Part shown: positions 32,473 to 45,837 of the stretch, in pieces
Layout: each line of letters opens with the position of its first letter
How positions within the stretch are numbered: the first letter of the stretch is position 1
NCBI GenBank assembly: GCA_037447655.1
Contig: JBBHKE010003144.1
Location: 228,612 to 292,611, forward strand
Source of the DNA: Zygnema cylindricum
Taxonomy: Eukaryota > Streptophyta > Zygnematophyceae > Zygnematales > Zygnemataceae
Length of the DNA: 64,000 nt
Direction of reading: 5' to 3'
Translations under genes and position numbers: made by a program
Notes under the pieces: model-generated
What the model saw: the letters and a program-made list of their open reading frames with translations, nothing else
What the model was told of the DNA's origin: nothing
Databases searched by the model: none

Positions 32473-32931
32473 AGTTTTCGTAAAAAAGTTGAAATCCGTA
32501 CGAATTGGACATCAACGCCGCAAAAAGCTCCTGACATACTGGGGCAATTGTCGACGCCAACTGTCATTTGTTGACGCCCACACGTGAACGACATAAGCAA
32601 TCGCCTACGTCTACAAAATGACATTTGTAGACGCCCACAAGTGGACAACATAAGCAAACGGACAAACATAATTATTTTCGTGCATTCTCCCAACTGCAAA
32701 AAAACAAATGAAAACTTTTGACGCGTGCAACCCAGGCTTTCTATTCGTCAATAGGATTGTATTTTGATTAAAAGCAGGTCGCGATTTGATTTCAGTGCAA
32801 GTGTGAAGATGAGCTGGAAGTGGGTCGCGATGATAATACTGCCAAATCGCCGAGGCCTAGCGGATTTTCCTCCCTCGATGTATTTTTCCTCTTATGTCAC
32901 GTGGCTCCCGATGGGACACTGAGCTAAATAG

Positions 32932-34329
32932 TGTTCACGCTAAAAAAACTCACTTGAACTAAACTCTAATAGCGGTACGCAGTTTAATGTAGTACGTAAT
33001 TTTTTTAGCATGATGATTGCTAAATTGTTATGGCATAGTGGAGTGCCCTGATAGTGACTGAAGGCGCGGGACTTTAGTATGCGCATGCGGTGTACTTTTG
33101 GTGGTTAGCATAGTGACCGCAGGTGTGCATAGATACGGTAACAGTTTGCGGGTAAAGATTGGTCTTCTGACAAAAGTGGTAAAGTACAGACTTTATCGAA
33201 TCAGACAATAATTTTCAGGTATCAGTTAACAGAATGTTGCGGTCTTGATGAGTTTAACCGGTATAACGAATGAAACTCGCGGCTAGTGTCATACTGTTTA
33301 GGCAACGTCCATAAAGCCTTCCTTTTCTTTGTCTTCCGCTAAATTTAGAATAAGTACAATATGTAATAATAACATGGCCTAGCATGGTACTTATCGCAAA
33401 TATATATTTGAATCAAGACTCTGCGGATCGCTCCAAAAAGCGGATCTTGTGCAAATCTTCACAAATCAGCAAAGTCCTGCAGGTGGTACAGCAATCACAG
33501 CAGCAAAAACCACACTATCACAGCCGACCCTATTTTTATCGTATATTTATACGACAGACGTCCACTCTTGCGTCTTTTGCCGTTCGCCCGGCCCAGGTCT
33601 TCGTACACGCCTATCATTGCTTGTCATTACGTACTCCTACAGGTTGCCCGCCAAGAATTTAAGCCGGCCGTCTGTCGCGGTGACCAGATCTTAGCAGTAG
33701 GCTGATTACCGTACTGGACCGTACATACTACTGTACCGGTCCGTCAGTAACGAAAAGCCACAGTCGTTCGTCTAGCCACAGCAATCCAAACGCCAGGTTG
33801 CTGCTGAGATCTTTTCACTTTTTTCGAGATGATTCTTCTTCGCCATGGACTGAGCTAATGTAGTGTCCGATCCTAAAATCGCATTCCTGTTACGTTTTCT
33901 GAAAATAACAACTATGTGTTATCATCATGCGGTAATTTTAATTGAATTAAATTGAAAACCCTAACTTTCCTGTGTCCTTTTCAGTATCCATTTCGACACT
34001 TCCTTTCTTGCTCCCTCGCACCGCAGTCAATCCATATACATAAAAGATAATATCTTTATTTTTATGCTGAACTTAGCATGGTGAATTCTTGCAGCAATGG
34101 TAGCTACATTTTTACTTACCATTACAGTTAGTTACTGCTTCCGTGACAGTGACCGTTTCAGGTAACAGTTACAGTTACAGTTACAGGTATTAGTTACAGT
34201 TGACGGTAAAGATAAGTTATTCGAAACTACTCGGTTACACTTAGCAGTACGTAATGCTACAATAACCTTCAACAATAAACGACAGGAACAAAAGAATAAG
34301 AGAAAAGCACCTGCTGCAATTAGGGTTTG
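32932..34329 (+). promoter_or_regulatory. Upstream region of the CHASE histidine kinase gene
   Basis: A 1.4-kb interval of ordinary composition before the receptor start codon. Near 34150-34200 a run of five or so GTTACA-type hexamers (CAGTTACAGTTACAGTTACAG) stands out just upstream. The open frames at 33384-33694 overlap on two frames and are not supported. Leader introns cannot be ruled out. Confidence 0.35.
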
Positions 34330-37300
34330 ATGTGGGCAAGGATGCGTGGTCAAAGCGGTAGTCAGGAGCGAGAAGGGGATCGTGACAGAGACCCGGAGGC
34401 CGCTTCCACAACTTCCATGGAGTCTCAGCCCCTCTCCCAGTCTGACATGGGCAGTACCAGTGGAGGAGAATTGCATGATAGTGATGATGATTTTGAAAGC
34501 GAGCCTATTATATTTTGCTGCTGGCAAGGGTTACTGGTCAGCTGTCCTTTCAAAGTTCCTTCCTGGCTGCTGATTGGCTCCTGTGCGAGGATTAACCGCA
34601 CGTGGCGGTCCATATTGCTCATTTCTTGGGCTTTACTTGGCCTTATGGTTGCTGCTGGAGTGTTCACAGCAACTTACGTTGGAGACTCTAACAATCGGCA
34701 GGTTCGTCGTATGCTTGTTTTGTGGATTGCCTCTGAATAGAAGGGGTTAGCCTTCTTGCTCCACCTTGTTCAATTTGTGCGAAGGTTGATAATCATTTTT
34801 GCAATTTGACACCGTGAATCGCTATTAGCATTGAAAATAATGAGTACAGGAGTGTTTTAGTGTTAATTTTATTTCTGGTCCAAATGACGTGGACGATTTT
34901 GAACCGCAATTTTTTTTCTGCTTCAGAATTTCGCAGGGGGGGGAAAGGGGAAGAAAAAAAGGGGTCGACAATATAAAAAGTAAACCGCGAGGTTTTTTGA
35001 AAGCTTATCTAGTTTCAGTTTTTTTTCACTGTTTTTTTTTAGTCACAATTTCTCCCCCGTGCATATAATACTAATCGATATAATCTGCGTTAAGAAAAAA
35101 CAGTTAGTGTTAATAATGTTATTCTGTGTTCAGAGGTAAAAAAAACCAAAACAGAATCTGTGTTATCAACACTATCTCTTAATTTGATTGTAATACGATG
35201 TTTGCGTCCCTTTCATCAGGATTTTCTTTATAAACGATGTGATTCATGGGCACTACTTCTCAATGGACGCTTTGAGGAGACCTCCAATCAGGTCTGTCCA
35301 GAGAGCTTTAGGGCAATGGTTGCAGTTTTGGCTTTATTTTGTCAACAAGACTAAATGTCAACAAGGTACAAGTTACTTGTGCTTACTACGGGCGTGAAGA
35401 TGGAATAGACAGGCGATATATAGTATCAGGCTTCATTTTGTTTTGATACCAAATATACTGATTCCAAGAATACAGCATACTCGATGTGCATGTGCATTGC
35501 TCCTTGCCTCCTTCACCAGTTTTGAATTAATGAATTTTCTCTCTTATCGAGTCAATTTTTGAGTACCTTCAGCAGTTGCCTGGCTGAAGGTTGTTCTTTA
35601 AGGTTTATGGAAGACTTTCACTTCTGTTCATATTTCAGACGATGTCTATACCTGATGAAGTTGAGAGTAGATGTACTTCTCGCATGTCGCTGTTTTATTG
35701 TAAAATAAACGATCTTCATTTCAAGTTACCCATATAGGTGCAAGATTATCACGGATAAGAGTGGACTTATTTCTAGGCAATGTTGTTATGGTGCTTCCAT
35801 GGACAATCACGAGAAGAGCTTTTTTCCTAGATTCCAATTGGTTCTTTAATATTAAACTGCATTTTGGATTCTCAATGCTGAAATTGCACTATGCCTCCTT
35901 AATTGCAGGCTGTCATATATTCCAACCTTGTCTCCATCTTTTATTATCAAAAGGGAGACCTGAGTAATGTGAGTTTTATTCTTTTTTCATTTAGCACTGT
36001 GCTATGATTATGTGCATATGTTGTTAAGATAAATTTTTCATTTAGTCTCATCTAGGAACTGAAGGCTGGGTCCTTGTGGATCGAATTCCCGGAGTTCAAG
36101 TTAGTTACATTGTAAAATTTTGGAAAGTTTTGTGGGGCAAACAGGATACCTTTTTTGAATTCGCCGCTTCTGCTACCAAACTGTACTCGGAACAGCTGTT
36201 GTTTGGAGTAACGTTTGCTCCACGCGTTATTAACTCTGATCGGGCACAATACGAGAAAAATATGTCAAAAATCTTAAATGATTCGACATATTGCATAACA
36301 AAGTAAGAGCGTATGGGGAATAAATAGTACATATTTTCTTGGAGATGTTGTTATTTATTACGATTGTCCTTTTTTTTTTGCCCATAAAACAAACTTAGGG
36401 ATTTACTGGAACATATCACTATTTACGATTTGAGTATAGCCAATGTGTTTAACCCGTAAAAAGGTTGCGGTTAAAATATCCATGAGTTACTTTCAAGGTG
36501 TGAAGGTCTCCATGTCCGAGATGATAAAACATGAGATGTTGCAGTTATGAAACATTTTTCCTTGTGATGTTAAGCAACTCGTGCTTTTAAAAAAAGTGAT
36601 TAAGTTGTTTCAAATATTATTTTCTCCTGAACTTTGCGATGCATGGTTTTCATGGGGAGTTGTAGTGTTAATGGAGGCTGCGAAGTGACTAAAGATGAAT
36701 ACGCACCAGTTCAGTTTATTCAAGTGTTGGGACCCAACGGCAGTTTTTCTCCATCAGATCGAGTTTCCCAAGATTTGTTTGGAGGTATTGTTCCTCCTAT
36801 TTTGTTGCAGAAGTTCGAACTACTTACTCATGGTTCAAAATTCTTCAAAAGTGAACTTATGTCCACTTCACAACTATTAGAAGGTTTACACCTCTCTAGG
36901 GATGTAGTCATCCGCTTTTACTTTTGCTGAGGCTACATTCCGGAGAGTGGGGCCATCTTTTATGTTTTTAATTTGAAAAAAGCTGCACAAAAGGGTTCAA
37001 TATGCGAACAATGTATACAAATGGACATAGTTTTCACACTTGATAACTATTATTGCTATTGTTCTCCAAACGTTTAGATAAGCTAGCAAGTTGTTCAGTT
37101 CTTTGTCTTGGAAAGGAACTTCTAGGAATTAGCTTGTCAAACTGATGTAAGGAGTTATTTGAGAAGTTGGTGAACTTGGCAACTTTTAAGTTGTACATGT
37201 GATGAGAGTGGATGGAATAGATGATTAAAATCCTCCTCTTTCCCTTTTTTTTTTCTTTTTTTTTTGCAACATTGCTCATTTATTTGCTAGATCACCTGTG

Positions 37301-40300
37301 CATTTCCTCTCCCCTCTGGCTATCTTTTGCATATTTTAGGGTATGGAGAAACCTCAATAGTCTCCCTCTTCGCTAATATTTTTCTGTTCCTGTGATTATT
37401 TCTCCGTTTCTCTCAGAGAAAAATCTGGTGGATCCTCTCATCCGAGTTCGAGACGAGGGAGCGAGTGGTGCATTATCTGCACCTTTAAAAGCCAATCTTG
37501 GTATCATTAACAGCAGTGTTATTTCAAAAGTATACCCTGTTTACCGTAGTGGAACTTTTCCTAACAGGAACTCGTCTGTTGAGCTTTTTCGAGCAGCCTT
37601 GGGTGGATACATTGTATCTGGCTTCATTTTCAGTGACATATGGGAGAAGCTTCTGGTATGTGATTTACGGGGGTCTTGGAGCTAGAACTTGAGGAGTTAA
37701 CTTACACTACTACCTGATGTCTTAGAAACTTTTCAGTACATTGCTCAGTTTCATTTGTATCGAGGGACCAATGGATATGAAAACAGTACGATCCCACATA
37801 GCATTGTGAATGTGGAATGCAGTGATTCATTATTCCGTGTTACGATGAGATGTAAAATTCCATAGAGAAGGGTGGAAATGGAACTTTGGCCCCTTCGCCT
37901 TCAAATTTGACGGTTTAATTGTTGAAAGATAGAGTTTAATCCCATTATGTTATATGTATGCCGTACTTTTATGTGTGCATGGTAACAAATAGCACTCGGC
38001 CTGGTTCAGTTCGGTTGGGTTCTGGTGTGGGCCAAACCCTAAAAAACCATAAAAGCCCTTTGAAACCAGAATTGACAATTGCAAACCAGACCAGACAGTT
38101 GGATTCTGCTGAACCGAACCGTCCAAATTATTTAAAAGCCCTAAAGCTGCTATAAAAACCTGAGAAATTACCTGAAATGTCGTTTTGTCAAATTTAATGT
38201 ACTGGTTTTACTTTCAGTAGGCTGTCCTCTCTGTACTTTTATTTTTTAGCTTTATACTTCATGATATGGTATATATCTGTACATCTGTACATCGTTCAAA
38301 CCCGGTTTGGCCAGCGATTTGTAAATTCGATCAAATTGAAATATGCTGGCTTAAACTGTTAGCGAATTAACGAAACCGAAGTGGCAAAAGAATGGTTTAG
38401 TTTGGTTTGACAAGGTTTCTGCCGAGTGCTAGTTGCACACTAGTTATCTAGAACGGTGATTGTGGTAGTTTAGTACGGTCCAAACAAATTGTATTATGTA
38501 CATTTTCTTTAACTCGACAAGTTTAAACTGTAAAGTTATCTAAACTGCGCAAATGAATAGCTAACTGGCTTTCAAACTGGATTACAACTAAATTTTATTG
38601 ATTTAATGAAATTCACCCAACTTTCGCTCGACTAGGGTTGCGAAGAGAGTGGAGCAACCTGCTTAAACATCAAATAAATATATTCATACTTTCATATATA
38701 TGTTTTTTTTCTGCTTATATTATTGCCCTGTGAATGTGTTACCAGTCATTGATTGTTTATTTCCAATGTTTGTGTTTGCAGAATAAAACTACTGGGCAAA
38801 ATAGTATAATTGCACGCATTTATGATGTGACCGATAGGTCCCAACCGATATTACTTTATCAGCCACCCAGTCATCAACTGTTAGCTGGTCAGAAGGACCA
38901 CTATGGAGTCATCAGAAATTTGAGTTTTGGTGATGACCATCGGCATCATGAAATTCGTTGTCGGTACGTTTTTCCTTTTTTCGCAATTGAAGTTGCAATA
39001 GTCGGGTAAAGAAACAATTCATCATGTAAAACAATAAAGGCACGCTTCGGCACGCCGAGGTATCATGTTCAGTTGTATATTTCAGCCTCGTCAGTGTTGG
39101 AGGTTTTCTGACTCTCTCCCTTTGTCTCTCTCTCTCTCTCTCCCCCACCCTCTCCTCCAATCCTCTCTCTCCTCCACTCCTCTTCTCTCCTTCCTCTACT
39201 CAAGTCCACCTTGTTTCCCTCTCTTTTTCTTGTTGCCAGGTATATACAGGAGCACGTCTTTCCCATGCAAGCCTTAGGATGGGCAGCTGCTGTACTTGCA
39301 ATAGTCATTTTGGCCGGATACATCGCATGGGCCACTTGCAAACAGATGCAACGAATGAATCGTGACTTTTGTCGCATGGAGGCTCTCAAAGACAAAATGA
39401 AAATGGCAAAAATTGCTGCGGAGGCGGCGAGTCGGGCGAAAGGAACTTTTTTAGCGACAATGTCACATGAGATTCGTACTCCCATGAATGGGGTCATAGG
39501 TAAGCTCTAAGAGGGAGAGGGAGAGGGACTATGACTGGCTAAAACATCTCGACCTAAAAAATTATGAAAAACCCTCAAAACCCGCAATGGAAAATCTGAC
39601 CGGCAAGAGGTGGTTTCTGAGTGTTAATCACCTGTCTGTCCCCTTCCCTCTTTTTTTCTCCTGCCTCCTTCCTCCCCCACCCCTTCTTCCCCTTTCTCCC
39701 TCCCTCTCTCCCTTCCTCCCTCCTCCCCTCTACCTCCCTCCCTCCCCTCTCCTGAATTTTTCATCTTTCAATTTTTCTCCTCTCCTCTTCTCTCCTACCT
39801 CTCCTGTCTCTCCTCTTTTTGTCTCTTCCTCCTCTCTCCTCTCTCTGCTCTCTCCATACTCGCTCTTCTCTCTTCTGTTACTTGTGTCTCATCTGTCTCT
39901 TCCCTTCTCTCTCCTCTCTCCTGCCTCTCCCTCTCTGCTCTTCTCTCTCTTTCATCTACTTTCCCCAGTTACTCTGTAGTGCAAAAGTTTGCCAGTTCAA
40001 AAATTTACCTTTTTATACAAAGGTTAAAGAGGGAGATATTCACATAGGTGATAGTAGAGTTCATAATCTATGCATTTGAACTAGAGTGCCGAGAAGAGGA
40101 CCCAGAGAGCCTTGAACTAATAGACTTAATTGAATAAACTTGAACTAATAGACTTAAAACTAATCCATTTAAAGACGTGAACTTATAGACTTCAACTCAG
40201 AGGCTTACTTGGGTACCATGATTATTGGGACCTTTGACAGGCATGCTGAACCTTCTTCTGGAGACTGGATTGGATGCCATACAATTAGACTATGTGGAGA

Positions 40301-43300
40301 CGGCTCGTACGAGTGGACGTGCACTCGTGGAATTAATTAATGACATTCTGGACTTGTCCAAGATTGAGGTATGATCTCACTCTTTGAGCAATGTAGGTAA
40401 CTGTAATAACTGTGATAGTTATAATGCCCACATACAGTATCGTAGTAAATATGAATGTGTCATTATATGACCTTTGTACAAAAGCATACGGAGCACAGTT
40501 CATGATATAACACCCAGTGGATCTTTGATGTGTTGTAGGGAATTGTGGGATATGATTTCATGGTACAGTACCCCGTGAATTGCTATTACAGAAAAGAATT
40601 ATTAGCGTGGGTTTTTCATTACGGTTATTAATTCTAATTCGGCTCTGAATGAGGTGGCTGATTTGAAATCGTTTAAAGGATTAGCGGTAAGAAAAATACA
40701 ATAAGTGTGTTCAGAGGGCATAAAATTAGGCACTGAATTAATGTTATTAAGGCTAATAGCGATTCATGGTGTACCTTTTGATGTACTTGTGAATTCCATG
40801 CATCAAACGTGGTAAGGGGGGGTTTGATTATCAGAAATGACCCTTATATGGTAAATACATGAATTGGCATTTCGCTGCTGAATTAAGTACAAATGCGATT
40901 CAATCCCCCCACTTGGACAGCCGATTTTTTTTTGGAACTATGTGGTTGTTTCGAGGACATCATCAATTGTTGTTTTTGAAAGGAATTAAGGCTGTCAGGA
41001 CTAATTTGAAGTCAACCAGATGATGGGAAATTTCTGGCATCACCTCTTATCAAGGACTGTAGTTTAGAACTTTTTAGGCTTTGGAATGGTTCATGTTCAC
41101 AACACATTTATCATATAAACTGGTTGACAGGTATAAAGACAAGATCTTTTCGCTATTGCCATTATTGTGTGCTTTAGGGAAGGGTTGTATGGACTTGAAG
41201 CTGAAAGGTATGCTTGTGTAAGTGAGGTACATTTGGTAGTGTTGTGTATCGGTTAAAAATTTATCGCGATAACACCGATACCGATAGTTATCGGTTATCG
41301 AACGGTCAGAGGTCCCGATGTATCGGTCAGAGACCAACAAATTCCATATGGGCGATAACTTTTAAAAAATATAGTATGCATACAATAGTACTATATAACA
41401 TACTGTATTATATTATTTACTTTATGTAGCGTAGTATGCCGTATAATGTATCTGTTCCGTATCTGTTTAACTAAAATTTATTATGGACAACGCAGCACAT
41501 AAACATCAATAAATTTCAAACAATACTTTATAGTTCTAAAACTATAGTATTGAAACGAACAAATTAAATTACATTGTAAAATTTTAAGTCAAACTTTTTC
41601 GAAAAACATACCTACAGACGAACAGATCGAACGAGCACATCTGTCAGACTGCCGCCATTTACTGCAGCCTACTGCCACCATCTTTTGACGAGTCAGGGGG
41701 CACTTATTTGAGGAAATATTAGTTTTTTATAAAATAGTAAAATATATATTTATTCATTGTGATTTTTTACCGAAATCGGGGGGAAGGGGGTTCGCGGCGC
41801 GTCCGGGGAATAGCACGTACAGTTGAGTGTACTTGCCGTACATTTATCTGTACGGTCCGTACAGATATTGCCGATAGTTATCGATATCGATGTTATCGCG
41901 GATAATAACTGATAAATATCGGTTATTTATCGGCGATAACATCGATAACGATATATCGTACCAATATATCGATTATCGGATACCCGAAAAAAGGCCCATA
42001 TCGGTTATCGGCAAATCCTTACCGATACACAACACTAACATTTGGTTACCACCGTCGGCTCTCTGCATTTAAGTGTCAACATTTTTGGTTAATCCTGCAT
42101 TGCATTGTAAAACAAGGCCATCACAAATCTGGAGAGTAAGAGGAGGTGCAAATTCTGTTTGTGTATAACAGTTTTAGGACTTTATTTTGCCATAAATCTG
42201 TGTTAAAAGCTTGAAGGATTAGTGGAATTTAAAGATTTGCAGCTTTGTTGAGTATTGCGGTCCTTCTTGGCATTAAAAACATTATCGGAAAACATAAGTG
42301 GCTCTATTGCCGTAAGAGTTATTTTTTGATAAAAACAATGTGGAAAGAAGACTACAGAAACAAATCTATAGAAAAATGATCTAACATAAATCTTTTACAG
42401 TTCCACTCAAAAGATTAGATGATTTTTAGAAAAAGTAGCATGGACCCTTGTCGTTCCTTTTTGCGCAGATACATAATGCGAAACTACACTTATGTCAATC
42501 TCTGCTGGGTTGTTTGCCTGGGTTTGCTTATCTTATTGTTGTTTTTATTATTTTTGTTTTGTTTATGAAGGCAAATAAGATGGCAGTGGAGAACATTCCT
42601 ATGGACATTCGCGCAGAGGTCGACAACGTCCTTAGTATGTTTGTGGAGAGACTTCGTGAGAAACCAGAGGTAGAGGTCGCAGCCTATGTGGCTGACTCTG
42701 TTCCTGCTACTATTGTGGGCGACCCACTTCGGCTGAGACAGGTGGGTTAAAATTTGATTGAAATGGTTACTGATTTCCCATGGGGAGGTTAATTCAAATT
42801 AATCTTATTATAAACCTGTTCTCCGCTCTGGAAAGCCTGGCTGGAGAGTTCTCTTTTCTGTTTGAAATGGGTACAGGCAGACTAATTTCCAATGGGGAGG
42901 TTAACTCGTATTTTGACTCTGATCAGAAACCTGTTCTCCATACTGGCAAGCTCGGTCGGTGAATACTCTTTATTCAGTTTTAGATGATGTCAGTACGCTA
43001 ACAGGTTAATCTTAGTTTTGTGGGTCCGGACATCGTATCTTTTCATTATTTAAGTTGGAGCTTTTTTGTTTTGTCCAGGTGCTTATCAATCTTCTCTCCA
43101 ATTCATGCAAGTTTACGAACAAAGGTCATATTTTTATTGTCATTCGGAGTGCTTCCCCTGAAGAAGACATTCGAAAAGTGACTTCAACAATTGTGACGGG
43201 AGACAGTAGTCGACGTGTAGATTTGCCAGAATCAAACAAATTGGATGCTTATTCTGACACCGCAGAGTTGTTGCCTCCCGATGCGATGAATTCCTTTCGA

Positions 43301-45762
43301 CCAAAACGGTTAACGGAGACCACAGAACCATTCGTTGACAGTGACGTAAAAGGGGATAATGGAAACCGTGGGGTTGGGGGCGCTTGGTTGACTTTGAGTG
43401 GTCAGGAGGCTGTGGAAAGCTGTAGTAGTTGGGTAAAAATAAAGCATATGGTGGAAACGCAAAGTGTTGGTCCTGGAGGTAGTCGAGTGGAGGAAAATAT
43501 AGGCTCTAATGTCCGACTTGTGATTTCAGTTGAGGTACAAAGTCTCTCTTCCCATTCAGTTACACTGTTCACTATAATTAGTCTGAAGGACTCATGTTAT
43601 GGATAAAAAAATGTATTCATGTGGTCCATGTATACACATCGATGTTTTTGTCTGCCTATGTTCTTACTGTTTGTTACCAAAATCCGTACGATCTGTACGC
43701 AGGCCATGGTCAATCCCTCTCTCTCCCTCTCCCTCTCCCTCTCCCTCTCCCTCTCCCTCTCCCTCTTCCTCTCCCTCCCCCACCCCCTCCTCCTCCCTCT
43801 CCCTCTATTGTATGTCCTGGATTGTTTGTTTCCATAGCACGACATGATCTGTTTATTGTTTACCACTTTTCCAAGTTATCTTCCCCTGAAGTGGAAACCT
43901 TTTTGGTGGGATTTTTCAATACTTGGTTTTACAGGATACCGGTCTAGGAATTCCTTACAATGCCCAACAAATGATATTTAAGCCTTTTGTACAAGCTGAT
44001 ACAAGTACTACAAGGACACATGGGGGGACAGGGATTGGGCTGACTATCTCAAGGAGATTAGTACAACTCATGGGGGGGAAATTGGGATTCGTTAGCCGTC
44101 CAGGCGTTGGGACTACCTTCTTCTTCGATATGATTGTTCCTTGTGAAATAAAACCATTTAAATCTCCGAAGGGGGTAGAAACGTCAGCCCATCCGAGACT
44201 GCCAAGTGGCATTCAGGTAACAGATTTACAGAGTATATCTGTGGCGGTTTTGGACGATAGACCCGTATGGAGAGCTGTTGTGGAAAGTTATTTACGGAGA
44301 CTGGGAGTACAAGTTGTGGATGAAACAAAAGACGGAATTAGTCCTAGACCAACAGGCTCGTCTGGGAATTTAAATTCAAGTTTTGGAGGAGGAGATTTTA
44401 GACATCCTAACGGGGGAACGGAATGGCAAGCAAACAGATTCCAATTGGGAAATGGTAGAGGGTCTCCGTGGTTTGGAAATTCCTCATCAGGGGAATTTTC
44501 TGCGAATCTTCAGGGACCGATCTTAGCCGTTGATTCTGATTGGTTGAGTCTTTACGGCGGTGTTAGGAGAGGTTGGCAAGAACACTTACCAGAAAAAATG
44601 ATCGAAAGACTCGCTTTACGTGGAGTTAAGCATCGATCGGTCCTCTTATGTAGAGATAGAGGGATGGAAGAAGCGGCAAAAATAGCTGGTTTTGATGCAA
44701 TGTTGGTAAAACCTTTACGACAAAGTGCCTTAGCGGGATGTCTTGCTCAATGTTTGGCAGTAGAAAGTCGAAGGTCTTCTGGGGGAGGGATACCTTTGAA
44801 AGACTCTCTGCACGTATATTTGCCCGATGGAGTGAGTAATGCGGATCGAAGGGACGGAGAGTTGGAGGAGAGAGCTAAGGCAGAGAGGAAAATTGTGGAG
44901 GCGGCTATTCCACAACCAAAGGAGGAGTCCCATGAGAAAATGATGTTAACGGAGGCTTTTAGGGATCGCATGTTTTTAGTGGTAAGGCCCTAAAACTTGT
45001 TAATGTTGATTGTTTTCTAGGCAACGTTATAGTGAAAGGGGAATTCACATTGTGAGTTGTTCTAAAAATTGTGTAAAGAAGGTCAGGAAAGGACTCTTAT
45101 CTTGAACGTTTCCTATCTAACGCTTAAGTGAAGCTTGTCCGGAGGCTTGTTCCTCTCTTTAAGATGTGTTTTTGCTTTTTCTTCCTCGAATTTTGCTTTG
45201 AACAGGTGGATGACAAAGGATGTTTTTTTTTTTTTGTCTTTTGCTTTTGCTTTTCTCACCCGGGAATTTTGTTTGGAACAGGTGGATGACAAAGGATGTT
45301 TTCATTTTTTTATTCTTCTCTTTTACATTTGCTTTTGGTTTTTGTTTGGAACAGGTGGATGACAATATGGTCAACCGTAAAGTGATTGCCAAAATGTTGC
45401 AACGATTTGGTGCAGTGGTAGAGGCGGTTGTGGGAGGAGGACAGGCGGTGAAACGTCTTCAGGAGCCTCATGAATTTGACTGTGTTCTAATGGACATCCA
45501 GGTAGGAACTTTCCCAGTTCCGGGTCACACAGTTATAATCATAATTTCATTAAGCTTTGTTTTTTTTTTTGAAATCTTTGCAACACTAGTAAGGAGTGCA
45601 ATTTCCAATGGACATTGAAGTATGAACTTTCTCGGTTTCATAATCCCATAAATTAACAAAATTATATCTTTCATTTGTTTACTTTTGCCTTTTTCTTAAT
45701 ATATGTAATATATATATATGTCTACACACACACACACACACGTATATATATATATATATGTG

Positions 45763-45837
<75 letters not shown>

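Larger units (their letters stand above)
31215..32931. mobile_element. Large element with GGGCGTGTCCCCAT end, boundaries uncertain
   Basis: The left end TTAGGGCGTGTCCCCAT is a variant of the 18-bp end of the element at 23756-24564. A diverged complement, GATGGGACACTGAGCTAA at about 32908-32926, may be the right end. Inside are repeated TGACATTTGTAGACGCC-type blocks (about 31355-31450 and 32545-32640), a ~118-bp tandem array (31613-32060) and a nested MITE (32262-32472). No transposase is recognisable. Confidence 0.5.

Noticed and set aside
35292-35354. Extension of histidine kinase exon 2 to the TAA at 35352 ([16 protein letters not shown]).
   Set aside because: It leads to an in-frame stop, whereas splicing at CAG|GTCTGT (35291) joins to exon 3 with the exact spacing expected of CHASE domains.
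36055-36110. A possible CHASE exon (frame with [14 protein letters not shown]) before 36145.
   Set aside because: Phases do not join with neighbours, and the exons at 35909-35968 and 36145-36302 already give a gap-free alignment to the CHASE region ([14 protein letters not shown] then DTFFEF).
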